Shown here: piece after piece, positions 1 through 10,818 of the stretch
Position numbering within the stretch: position 1 is the stretch's first letter
Layout: each line of letters begins with the position of its first letter
Assembly (NCBI GenBank): GCA_019188255.1
Contig: JAETXT010000007.1
Coordinates: forward strand, 2,294,001-2,358,000
Reading direction: 5' to 3'
DNA: 64,000 bases
Source of the DNA: Verticillium longisporum
Taxonomy: Eukaryota; Ascomycota; Sordariomycetes; Glomerellales; Plectosphaerellaceae
The notes under the pieces: model-generated
Databases searched by the model: none
Told to the model about the DNA's origin: nothing
What the model saw: only the letters and a program-made list of their open reading frames with translations
Made by a program: the position numbers and the translations under genes

Positions 1-1
1 T

Positions 2-2487
2 CGCGACAGCCCATTCTCATCTAGCATTCCTCTCCCTAACCCCTCTGTACACCCGGTCGATCGCTCGTCCAACCAGCCTCACCCGCTATCGAAGACGCTG
101 ACCACCTCATCCAGCGGTAACAGTCTGCAAGAGGAGCCTGCCGTCATTGTTGAGAAGGCACTCCCGGCCGTCTTTGCGAAACCATCCGCCCCCAGCAATT
201 TTGCCAAGTCGCTGCCTTATGGTGGTGGCGCCCCCTCGGAAGGACGATAATGTGACTCCTTTCAAGGACGTCAAGCCTTGGGCAGGCGCGTTCATGTCTA
301 CGGGTCTCGTCTCCAAGGTCAATCGAAACCCTGAGGAGGAGCCAAAGCTCACCATGCCTGACACGCCTTGTAAGAAGCCCACACACGGCTTTGCCACCTA
401 CCCGCCGCCGCCCGGAAGCGCCATGAAGAGGAATGGCGGTCGGTTTTCGTTCGGCAACCCCCTGCCTCGCCCTTCAGCTCAAGCATTCAGTCGAGCAATG
501 GATTCGGCAACTCCAGCAAGGGCCTCGGTATCTTCCATCGCCTAGGTCCTCGCCACGGTCGCAGGGGCAGCCTTCTCAGTCTTGATGGCGAGGATAAGAA
601 GTTCACCTTTGAGAGCAACCATGTCACTCCTCTGGGAGTTGACATTGACGCCCCTCCGACACCAACCAAGCAGAGCACCACCCCGACTTCGGTAACCTTT
701 CCGCCAGACGCTTGGGTGCCGAGAGCCCAACCGCCAATCGATCCATCAGCATTCCCTTTTCTGCCGTCCGACCCGAGATCTCTCGAGAATCGACTGGTGA
801 GTCACCACATACGAGGCGACACAGCAGCCCGCGGAATGACGCAGACCAATCTACGGCACTCCCAGATTACTCTGTCACTCCTCTCTGCCGCGCTGCCACC
901 CCTTCCCTACACTTGGCTTTGCCGTCCTTGGGCCGTTCGAGAACCAGAAAAGGGTTTCATACACCCTCGCCCCTGCGAACTCGGATTAGGACCTCGGCAT
1001 TCGAATCTCCGAAGAAGTTGTTGACTAACATATCATGCCTCCATTCAGCCAGCCCCGTCGAGCAGCATACTCCCAGGACACCGCAGGCCGCCGTCATCAT
1101 TCCTGACGCCAGCTGTCTGTCCATCTCCAACGCACACGAATCAACACCATCTCAAGGCGTGCGGCCCCCCGTCACACCTTCTGGGCGCGAATCATTCCAG
1201 TCCGTCGGTACTCAGCTCATGACGCCGGTTAATGGCCGTGGCAATGGCGACATTGACGATTCCCTCTACGCGCGCTTTGATAAGGTCGAGTTGGTGGGCA
1301 AGGGCGAGTTCTCCTCGGTCTTCCGTGTCGTCAAGTGCACTTCGGCCCGCGCCTCGTTCCTTTCCATCTTCAACGGCACCCCTAGCCGCCACTCTCCTGG
1401 TAGCCCTGAGCCTGATCGCATTTATGCGGTCAAGAAGGCACGCCGCCCCATCATGGGCCCCAAAGATCGCGAGAACAAGATGAGGGAGGTTCACGCACTT
1501 CAAGCTCTGACACACGCCGATCACGTCATACACTATGTGGACAGCTGGGAGCACGAGCTCCATCTGTTCATCCAGACGGAATTCTGCGACGAGGGAACTC
1601 TCGACAAGTTCCTGAGCAACGTTGGTTGCAAGGGTAGGCTGGACGATTTTCGCATCTGGAAGGTCATACACGACATCAGCCTGGTACGTAGTATCTTTCA
1701 ACACTCATCATTGAGTACCATCTAACACGAACTGCAGGGCTTGCAGAGCATTCACGACGCTGGCTTCATCCACTTGGACCTGAAGCCTGCTAACATCCTC
1801 ATAACATTTGAGGGGATCCTTAAGATTGGTGATTTCGGACTGGCGACCGCATGGCCTGCTGCGAAGGGCGTTGACGCCGAAGGCGACCGAGAATACATCG
1901 GACCCGAGATTCTGCGTGGCAAATTCGACAAGCCTGCGGATATCTACTCTCTGGGTCTTATTCTCGTCGAAATGGCTTGCAACGTTGTCCTCCCAGACAA
2001 CGGTCCTGCCTGGGTCGCGCTGCGTTCTGGTGACTTTTCCGAAGTCCCGAGCCTGACCTTCAGCGCGAGTTCTGCGACGCAGATCAGAGATGTGGCTGGC
2101 GTTCCGACCGGTCTGTCGCATGACGACCTGTCGCTGAACCAAAGCATTGTCTCGGACATTGCCGTCAACTTCAACAACTCCTTCAGCAAACCGCCATTCC
2201 ACGCAGGCAGCAGCCCTATCTCTTCGCCTAAGCGGTCGGAGCTGTTGTCTCCACCAGACTTCATGTGTGACGCCTTCCACCCAGACTCACTCGACCAGGT
2301 CGTCCGATGGATGACGAAGCCTGAGCCGAGTGAGCGCCCCACGATTCAGCAGCTTCTGGGGTCCGCCGGAATGACTTGGGTCGCTGATCGCCGACGATCA
2401 GCTGCCACGGTTTTCGAGGGCGTCTGGGGACCTGGCGACATCGCCACTATCAGCTCTGATGAGGATACAGAAATGACCGACGTGTGA
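2..2487 (+). CDS. wee1: Wee1-type mitotic inhibitor protein kinase, 5' end outside the window
   Basis: The C-terminal half is an intact protein kinase domain: glycine loop GKGEFSSVFR, catalytic loop HLDLKPANI, DFGLA, and GDREYIGPEIL at the activation segment, the form typical of Wee1/Swe1 kinases that place the inhibitory tyrosine phosphate on Cdk1 and delay mitosis. One intron, 1684-1737, splits the domain (branch-like CTAAC before CTGCAG). The serine/proline-rich N-terminal half, a regulatory region in this family, is open from base 2 but changes frame three times: near 231-235 (C run, one base too many), 458-462 (C run, one too few) and 681-684 (C run, one too few). With those three changes the visible part is 810 residues with no stop. 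The true start lies left of the window. I judge the breaks to be sequence errors because the kinase domain is intact. Identity of the kinase is high confidence; the exact N-terminal sequence is not. Confidence 0.88.
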
Positions 2488-3868
2488 AGGACGAAACCAT
2501 CTTCACCTCAACTAAACAACATTACGATACTGAGCTTGTGCAACGTTCTTGAGTTGAACAGAGCTGATCTGCGCAGAAGAGGATCTGAATTGTACCGTTC
2601 TGGCTACTTCCTCCTCGAGCAGGGTGCGGAGGAATCATTTGGATTCCACAGTGCCCCCCAATATCTTTTGAGTGCCGTAGAAAGTACTCTGAGCTTCGAC
2701 CCATGGCGAAGCATATATTGATATGAGACATGACGACGCCACGACCAACCCTACGATCGGTTGGGTGGCTGGCATTGGGCTGCAACGGCGTTTTTCTTCC
2801 TCCCAGCGATGTGCGCACGTCAACCGTCACCCGGTTTCCCTTTGTTGATTTCACCATTATGCTCATCACACTGGGAAGCTATGACGATGGCGTTACTACG
2901 ACATCGCTACACTAGTTTCCTCATCGTTTTCTGAGAATGGGAACAAAACAGACATCCATTTTTTTGCGGAGCAGGGTGTGTTGCTCGAACAGCGCCGAGC
3001 AGAGACACATCCGACCGCTGGTTTGCAAGTGCTTTTGTCACTTGCGTGTATAGACTAATACAATGAGTGTTGGACTTTGGGCGCCCCTCGGCAGGGCGGC
3101 GAAATAGTTGTGTCGAGACATCGACCTATCGCGAACGGTCAAAAAGAAACGGATCGGGCATCAAAGGAACGGGAACAGAAGGAAAGAAGACGTCAACGCG
3201 GCTCACGAGGAGAGGAGAGGTTGTGATGGCCCACACGGCCCGTGGTCCGGTGCAGACGAAGACGCAGGCACGCGAGGCCACTCGCTGTGGCGTCCAACTT
3301 GTCCCTCCTTCGTTGAAGGAAAGACGGGGTTTGAAGATGCACGGGCAGCGGTCAAGAGGATGCCGTGCCAGGTGGTGGAAGTAATTGTGTCAAAGTAGGC
3401 AGAGAGGGAGGGCTTGTCTCCATACTCGAGGGACAGGGTACCGAGATATATCATCTTTGGCCAGGTGGGTTCTCGCGGAGAGAGCCGTCTTTAGCTCATG
3501 ATTCTATGATGAAATGGCACGAGGATTACGACCTACTTTGCGTTCTGGATCAAAAGTGACACGTCTGCCTCTACCACGCGAGTAAACAAAGGATTCCAGC
3601 CGACTCAAGCCTTGCGAGAGGGGGTTACTCTTTACTGTTCTTGTTTTTCAATCATACGGACTCGGTGCAGTAAACACATTCAAAGACATGGCTCGGTTGG
3701 GTCATGTACTGTCGTCAAAAATTGAAAAGTCAAAGTTAGTCTAGTCATAAAGTTGCGCCTCGCACAATTCGTGATCCATGAAATCCGACCGCTACCTTTC
3801 AGCATGAGAGGATACAATGCCCCTGTCCCCCCTTGCCCTGAGACGGGCGCCTAGTCTCTTGCGCTTAC
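2488..3868. other. Intergenic, convergent 3' ends
   Basis: Lies between the 3' ends of the Wee1 kinase gene and the GCP3 gene. I see no recognisable coding sequence, RNA gene or repeat; it should hold the two 3' untranslated regions. Confidence 0.6.
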
Positions 3869-6678
3869 CTACCTCGTTCCCTTGCCCGCGGCGGCACCCG
3901 ATGTGCTCGCCTTTGCGTCCGAGGCTGCTGATCCGGGTGCGGCCTTGGTCTTGCGGCGCGCGGGCTGGTAAACGTCGTTGAAGTTCATGGCTACGCGGAG
4001 GAAGCGCATGTCGACGTCGGACTGGTAGGCGAGGTCGCCGAGGAGGATCTGCAGGCGCGTGCGGAACGAGGCGCCTAGCTGGCGCAGGCGGTCGTGGAGG
4101 GCGGGAAACCGGGAGGCGATGGCCGAGGTGCCGCTGGGCGCCGCGGCGGCGGCGTCGTCGTCGTCGTCGGCAGCCTTGGCAGCGGCGTGACGGGTGGAGA
4201 AGCGCACGTCGGCCTCTTGACGCCGGGTAAAGTCGGATACGGACCAGGAGTAGAGTCCGTCGGCCGAGTCGCGGTAGGTGAGCATGGTGCGGAGGAGGTC
4301 GCCGAGTTGGGCGAGGTAAGAGGTGCGGTCGTCCTCGCCGGCGGGGTTGAGCTCGGGGCCTGCTGGCGGGCGGTGCGCTTGGCGCCGAGGAGGCCCTTGT
4401 GGGTAATGTCGTTGAGGTAGCGGGTGTGCGCCTTGATGAGGTCGTCGAGGGTGCAGCCTTCGCGGTGGATGCGGTCTTGCAGCTCGCCCCAGGAGGACTC
4501 GATGACCTCAAAGAGGATGTAGTACTGAAGCTGGCCGACAAAGTGGATCATCTCGGCGAGCACACCGCGTGTCGACTTCCACGTCTGGACGACGTTGGGA
4601 TCCCCTGTCTGCAGGACGCCGCGGGCGCCGGTCATGCACTTGCGCCACGTAGACGCCAGGGCGAACTCGACGCGCTTGATGCGCCATAGGAAGTTGAAGA
4701 CCTTGAGGTACTGTCGGTTGCCCCATTCCGTGACGACGACATCCACCGGGGAGTCGATCTTGTATTCAAGCGTGAAGCAGTCCCAGCCAATGTCTCCATG
4801 GGAAAGCTGGAGCATGCGGGCGTCGAGGCGACGGAGGACCTCGGGGGAGTCGTACTGGGCGTTAGAGCCGCGGATAGCATGCTCCAGCTGTGCGGTCAGC
4901 GTGTGACGGTACTGCGCGCCGGCAGGCCGGTCGAGGTTGGCGGCGAGGGACTCCATGAGCAGGGCGATAAAGTCGCCCTGGCCAAGAAGGATGTAATCTT
5001 TGAGAGCCTGGAGGTGCTCATAGAGGTGGAACTTGTTGGCCATGAGGTCGATGAGACGTTTCATGGTAGTTTTGTACGCTTCGTCTATCCAGGCCTCCAG
5101 TGTCTCTGTGTCTCCGTATCGCAGCTCTTTGGATGCGTCTTTGGAATAGTTCTCCACCCACTGCGAGTCGCCGCAGCTGTGCCGTATAAAATTGAGGGAC
5201 TTGCCAATGAGGAAAACCTTCTGAGCAAAGTCCTGGGTGATGATGCTGGGAATCATGCCCTTGTCAATCTCGTACTTGTCTTCCCAGACGCTGCTGGCCG
5301 CTGTCTTGGGCTCGTCGGTCTGCTTGGGCTCCTTGACGAAGAACTCGCAGTATGGGTCGAGAAGCTCACCATCGTAGATCCAGCGGCGCAGTATGTCGTA
5401 GAAAGGCCTTGTAACGTGGGCGAGGAGCCTCTCTGCAAAAGCGGCCACCATGGGGTCTCCGTGCGAGGCGGAAAAGCCGTGGATCAAGGAGATCAGCTGA
5501 CCGCCCCTTTTGTTCTCCGACTCTTCTGCGACGAGGCTCATGAGACGGAGGCCCATGGTGGCCTCCCTCGTCCAAACAACACATCGTTTGAGCGTCACAC
5601 CGGCGTTGCCGATGCCGCCCCTAGGGGCGGATTCGTCGAGGTCGAAAGGGCACGCCGGATCTGGCCTTCGAGCGTGGCAACGAGGCTCAGATAGGCACGC
5701 AGCTCGCCGCTGATGGCTGCGCGCAGGCTCTGGCGGAGAAGGCCTTCGGCGGAGGACTTGACAAAGGCGTCGAGGTTGCGATAGAGGAGTGACGGCTCGG
5801 CGAGGGTGTGCAGAAGTGAGATGATGGGAGCAGGCAATGTAGGCGGCAGGGTAAGGGTATCTTGCTTGGGAAAGGGAAGGGCGGTGGACGACAATCCCTG
5901 CAGAGTGAAGGGGAGGTCGCGCAGCAGGGCCGTCTCGGAAGGCTCGATCTCGGTGTAGTTGCCTGCCAGCAGAGTCGACTTGAGGGCCACGGTCCTCTTG
6001 GGACTCTCGGCAGTGTTGTCTTCGTCGTCTGACGCGGGTCTCTTGGCGGCCTTTTGGGGCGGAAACTTCTTCAGGCCTTCTTGGGCGAACGCCTCCCTGA
6101 AGGCCTCATCCTCCATCCTTGACACAGGCGTCGACGTCTTGGAGACGCGGTCGGACACGCGGTCGATGTCGGGCCGCCTCGCTGCATCGTGAGGGCTGGC
6201 GGCTCGCGGCGCTGGTGGGAGTGGGCTGAGGGGCAGAGGTTCGTTGGGGTCTGGAGAGTCGGAGAGCTGGTAGAGGAGGTAGAGGATGGCCCACTTCTGG
6301 TTGAGGACAGGGAGGGAGAGCAGTCGGGTATAGAGGTTGGCGAAGCGAAGGGCCTGGCTGGGGTTGCTCTGGATGAGCTTGCTTCGTATCAGCTCCGAGG
6401 CGTGATTGACGTCCGAGGCGATGGCGGGGGAGGCGGGGCTGTGTGAGGGTTCACTGGTTAGCGGACCGTGGGAGATCAAGGAGAGGGTCAAGGGGTGGTG
6501 TTGTTGGAAGATATCAGGCTGGAGGTTGCATTTACCCAGAGATTATGGCGTTGACGAGGTCGTAACAATTGTCATATCTCTCTTGCGCGGCAGCGTCGTC
6601 TTCGTCGGGGTCGCCAGGAACGAGGTGGGTGATCAGACTATCGGCGGCGCTGGCGATGCGATGCTCGCGACTGGACAT
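3869..6678 (-). CDS. Gamma-tubulin complex component 3 (Spc98/Alp6 family)
   Basis: Component of the gamma-tubulin complex that nucleates microtubules at spindle pole bodies. Exon 1 is 6536-6678 (start MSSREHRIASAADSLI), the intron is 6439-6535, and the second exon holds the GCP N-terminal and C-terminal domains. Family landmarks are VWTREATMGLRLM, LVSLIHG-like LISLIHGFSASHGDP, LLGQGDFIALLMESL, LKVFNFLWRIKRVEFAL and HFVGQLQYYILFEVIESSW, the GCP3-like end of the grip domain. The frame breaks twice: near 5641-5648 (one base short) and at the G run 4355-4358 (one base short). Adding one base at each gives exactly 905 codons (904 residues), normal for fungal GCP3. The start ATG at 6678 gives the phase required by the first intron. 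It is divergent from the Hfi1 gene. The tail after YQPARRKTK is alanine-rich and less certain. Confidence 0.87.
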
Positions 6679-6911
6679 GATGACATGTTTAGTGGCAGGA
6701 TGCCAAAGTCGGAGACGGGGATTGGCAACTGGGGTTTTGGGAGAGCAACGTGATGGATTGAGATTGAGTCAATCGAGTCAACCGAAGCGGTGCCCCGCGA
6801 TGCGCTGTGCCAGACAGCTTGGTGTAGGGAGGCGCGCCTGTGGTCTGTGGTTGGCACCTGAAAGACACTGGGCGACGCGCTGGGACGCGACTTGATGTTT
6901 GGTGCCGTCTT

Positions 6912-6968
6912 CAGGTGCCGCTCTCCAGGGAGGTGCCGTGCTCCAGGTGCTCCAGGGAGGTGCCGCTG
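6912..6968. repeat. Imperfect tandem repeat, CTCCAGG/GAGGTGCCG units
   Basis: The units CTCCAGG and GAGGTGCCG alternate several times across this stretch, in the shared upstream region of GCP3 and Hfi1. No coding role is apparent. Confidence 0.7.
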
Positions 6969-7030
6969 GGGCTGGGAGCGTCAATGGGCGACTGCCCGCC
7001 CAGAACGTCGTCCACAGGCGAGGCCAGGGG

Positions 7031-7072
7031 CATGTAGCGTGTAGCATGTAGCGTGTAGCATGTAGCGTGTAC
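7031..7072. repeat. Three copies of a 14-base tandem repeat
   Basis: CATGTAGCGTGTAG is repeated three times head to tail; the third copy differs only in its last base. It lies midway in the divergent GCP3/Hfi1 promoter region. Confidence 0.9.
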
Positions 7073-7570
7073 CTCTGCCGTCGTGGGTGCACGCCCCAAG
7101 TGCAATGTACCTTTGCACACCCGGAAGGCCCTACCCACCTGCCTACCCTAGTGTCGCGCAAGCCATGGGCTTCTGCCATTGGAAGCTCGGACAAAATTCC
7201 AACGACATGCCAAAGCATCGCATCTTCTCTACGCCAACCCTCGCCTTCCGTTGCCATCAACCCCACGACCACAGAACACCACTTCCATCCATCTGAACCG
7301 CTGCCCATGATCGCGTCACTACCCTCTGTCGAACAGTGCGGCCCATGACACCATTCTCGCGGCGCGCTGTGCTCACTGGCCGCACGCGACTCGACTGCCG
7401 ACCCCAGCATCGCCCCTAGCCTCGACCATTGCACCCTCGACCATTGTCACGCGCCTTCGCTCTGTAGAGCAACAACGAGCCATCGCCTCTCCATCTCTGT
7501 CCTTCGAAATCGACATTGAACCCCCCCTCATCACTTCTTCCAGTGTCCATTGCGCGGCCTTTTCGCTGCC

Positions 7571-9128
7571 ATGCCCGACATTGACCCCGCGGCTCTGAGC
7601 CGCCCCGCCATCGGCCTGACCACCCCCGTCCTCTCCAACAAGTCCATCACCGTCTCGGCCCCCGGCGCCCTCAAGACCGGCAAGACGAGTCAGATCATCC
7701 CCGCCCGCATCGATCTCGAACCATTATACACAGCCCTCAAGCAGGCCATTGGCGCCGAGCACTGGGTCATCTACAAGGAGTCCCTGACCCAGTTCCTCAT
7801 CGGCCGCCTCAACCAGGCCGAGTATGCCGAGCGCATCGACCCCATTCTCGAATCGCCCGGCGGCGAGAGGGAGCACCTACACAACCAGCTCGTCGCCGCC
7901 ATCTACGGCAATGTCACGAGAGAGATGCCCGACCAGGGGCTCGCCCCTGGGTCAGCGCCAACGACAAGCCCGCCACGAATACCGGCAGCAAACCCGTGTC
8001 GGGCGATGCCGCCGAGCGGCGCTTGAAGGGCGAGGTCATGCAGCTGCCGGCGCGGGACCGAAGGCGTATCAAAGATCTCGTGCAGAACGAGGTAGGACCG
8101 TCTGGCATTTGCTTCTTGCCTTTCTTGGCAACATGTCTGCCCCCCGAGACAATATGCTGACGTTTGCGCTCCCAGTTTGACCCCTACGACATACTCTCCA
8201 ATGTCTTTACAGAATCATATAGACGGCCGTCCAAGACAGCCGAGCCTCCGGCAAGCGCAACTGGCCTTGGTGCCGTCGGGGGCATCAACAAAATGAGTGA
8301 GTATAACAGAAGGACGAATAACCCCCCCCCCTTCCCACCTTCTCCCACAAAAGCTAATGTGGCCGCCTATCAGATTTTGATATTGAAATTCGAAAACGAT
8401 TCCAACAACCGCTCGCCGTAGAGTCGGGCGAGTTTCCCGACGCCGCCGGCATCGAGGGCAGGATGCTGCCCTTCTGCTACGAGGTGGGCCTCGCCAACGG
8501 CCACGCGCCCGAGGCGGCGTCGTTCATGTCGACGGCAACGGAAACGTTCATCAAGGAGGTGCTCGCCTCCATCTTCTCCAAGACGCGCAGCAACCCGCCG
8601 GGCGAGTCGGGCAGCGCCGGCCTCGGACAGAACCCGACGTGGATCCAGACGCACCGGTACCGGCGGCAGCTCGGGCGCGAGGAGGACGCGGTGCACCGCG
8701 GCGAGGTGGCGCGCGACAAGACGGGCATGCTGCCTGTCGAGTCGCGGGCGGCGAGCGAGCGCGGGCCCCTCGGCATGTCGGACGTGCGCATCGCGCTCGA
8801 AATGGCCGACAACGGGCTCGCGCAGTTCCCCATTGTCACGACGGCCATTTGCTACGGCTGGCGCGAGGGCGAGCTCGAGCACTGGCACGACTATACGTAT
8901 ATGCCGGACGAGTTTGACGCCGTCGGGCGCGTCATGGAGCTCGCCGACGACGGCAGCGGCCTCGACATTGTGCCGCTCGCGGGCGCCGACTTTGCGGGCG
9001 CCAACGGGTTTGGCGACGGCGACGCCATGGACATTGACGAGGAGGAGATGCTGTGGGAGGGCGGAGATGGCAAAGACGCGTCGTTCCTCGACTCGGTCCT
9101 CGATTCGTGCCTCGCGGTCGGGTCGTAG
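7571..9128 (+). CDS. hfi1: SAGA complex subunit Hfi1/Ada1
   Basis: Structural subunit of the SAGA histone acetyltransferase coactivator; the family carries a histone-fold region. Exons are 7571-8091, 8176-8296 and 8374-9128. The N-terminal SAGA-Tad1 signature is clear ([16 protein letters not shown], then [18 protein letters not shown]). The middle exon reads [20 protein letters not shown]. The third opens with [20 protein letters not shown] and includes [12 protein letters not shown] and [14 protein letters not shown]. The frame breaks once in exon 1 at the C run 7944-7947 (one base short). With it corrected, the text continues [19 protein letters not shown] to the splice donor, and the three exons give exactly 466 codons. 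The C-terminal region is acidic ([15 protein letters not shown]). The start at 7571 gives [16 protein letters not shown], directly ahead of the conserved domain. Confidence 0.9.
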
Positions 9129-10818
9129 GACGGTTGGCGACCAGCACGGGACTCGACTCATACGTGGGAGGCCCGGACGACGCCGCAGGATGCGCTGTTC
9201 GCGCATGCGCACTGGGCCTCCGTCAACGAGGCCGTCAGTGCCGACCACCATGTCATCGTGGGGTGGCGGCGGCGGCGGCAGCGGCTGCGGCAGATGCCAC
9301 CTCGCTTGCGCACGAAGACCGGCCCCTCCGAGGGCGTGGGCGGCGGCGACGCGTGGCATCATCATCACGATTATCAGCATCATGTTCAACATTCTCATCG
9401 TCGTTCATCATCAGCATTGGCTTCCAAAAACGGCGTAACAGGATTTCAGTCGGCAGGAACGGAGGGAAAGGGGAGGAGCTTTTATCAATTCGCTTCCGGA
9501 TGCTAGCTAGCTGTGCGGAGGTGCTCTAGGAGTGGACAGAGGAGAGGAGCGATGGCCAGGGGGAGGGTTGGAGTTTACAGAGGGGAGACACCGCGAGAAA
9601 CCGGCGGTCTGGTTCTTGTGTACTTATATAGACGATACCCGGCGATGCGGTTTCGAGGGCATTCGTGTCCTCCCATTGGCGCAACAGTGTAGCAGTAAGA
9701 TTCCATACACACAGGCAAACCAAACCAAAAGCAGCTTTTTTTTTTCACGATGACGGGTACTCTTTCGTACGAATGGCTGGGGATCTGGAAAGCATCGCTG
9801 AGAAGATAAAGGCCGTCAGCAGACAGACCGAGTGCGAATGAGGCACAGATCCGGAAGGCAGGCAGACTGGCGACAGCAACTGGGAGAGAAGAAGAGAAGA
9901 GGAGGACGAGGACGAGGAAAAGGGTGCGCCTCCTTCGCGACTTGCAAACCCCATTCGGCCAGCGCTCGTGAGCCTCGGTCCAGAGAACAAGAGCCCATGG
10001 CGGACGCAGCCAGACATCCTAGGCACCTCGGCGGAAAGTGGACGCGTCTTCCCCGCATCGGTGGGCAGGAGGGGAGCCAAGGAGCCACGGGCGAAGCGGC
10101 TGCAGGGGTTCTGGTGCGGAGGCGCTGCCGTTGGCGCTGGGGGGGGGCGCCGTGGCCCAGGTGCTGCTGTGCTGTACGCTCCCTGGCAAGCTGGGTACCT
10201 GGGTACCTCCCAAGCCTCCCAGTGGTGGTCCAGAGGCTAGAGGGAGGCCCACTGGAGATCGCCAAAGACCGCCTCCGCCCCCGCCATCAATCGTGGGGAC
10301 GATGGAGATGGGTCACCGGATCGGCTGGAAGCCTGGCACCCAGAGCGCGCCAGGAAGCGAGAGGGCGGGGGGAGGCCAGAGATAGTCCGGGGGGGACCAA
10401 TTGGTTTGGGGCGTTTCGTCAGATCTTGGTTGCTGTGCCCAAAGTTCGTACTTGCTCCCTGGGGCCCCCCATATACCCATATATGACGGCGATTGCTGGG
10501 TGTCCCCCCCTTTGACGCGACGTCTGGCGGCCCTCCTCGAGGAACATCTTGCTGCCTCGGAAACATAACCACCACTAAACTCCCAGAGAAGGAGGGAGAC
10601 CTGCGTATATACCCACGTTGTAGCCTGAGCTGTACATTTGCCACCCCTTCTTCTCCATGTACCTGCACTGACCTCAACAGTTGCATCTACCTTCCACAGA
10701 CCGCACTTCCTGCTTCCAAACCATACACCTCAAACAAGACATCACCGCAGAGCACCAAGAGCCAGCGTGTACCAAACCCTGACACCCACCTCCACATCCC
10801 CCGAAACCGACAACCGAC
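9129..10818. other. Intergenic, Hfi1 to acyl-CoA synthetase
   Basis: No conserved coding sequence seen. The GC-rich stretch up to about 9530 follows the Hfi1 stop and is read open in several frames only because of its composition. There is a G run near 10141-10149 and a GGTACCTGGGTACC motif near 10196-10211. The last 250 bases look like a C/A-rich leader of the next gene. Confidence 0.55.

Larger units (their letters stand above)
6679..7570. promoter_or_regulatory. Divergent promoter region GCP3/Hfi1
   Basis: The 892 bases between two start codons must carry both promoters. The Hfi1 side has a pyrimidine-rich leader (about 7490-7560). Two short tandem repeats lie inside (6912-6968 and 7031-7072, listed separately). 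No other site was recognised with confidence. Confidence 0.5.

Noticed and set aside
4798..5694. Plus-strand open frame of 298 codons over GCP3
   Set aside because: Antisense shadow of the conserved GCP3 core.
8370..9398. Long minus-strand open frame (342 codons) over the Hfi1 gene
   Set aside because: It is the complement of a GC-rich plus-strand exon with clear Hfi1 conservation; composition alone keeps the antisense frame open.
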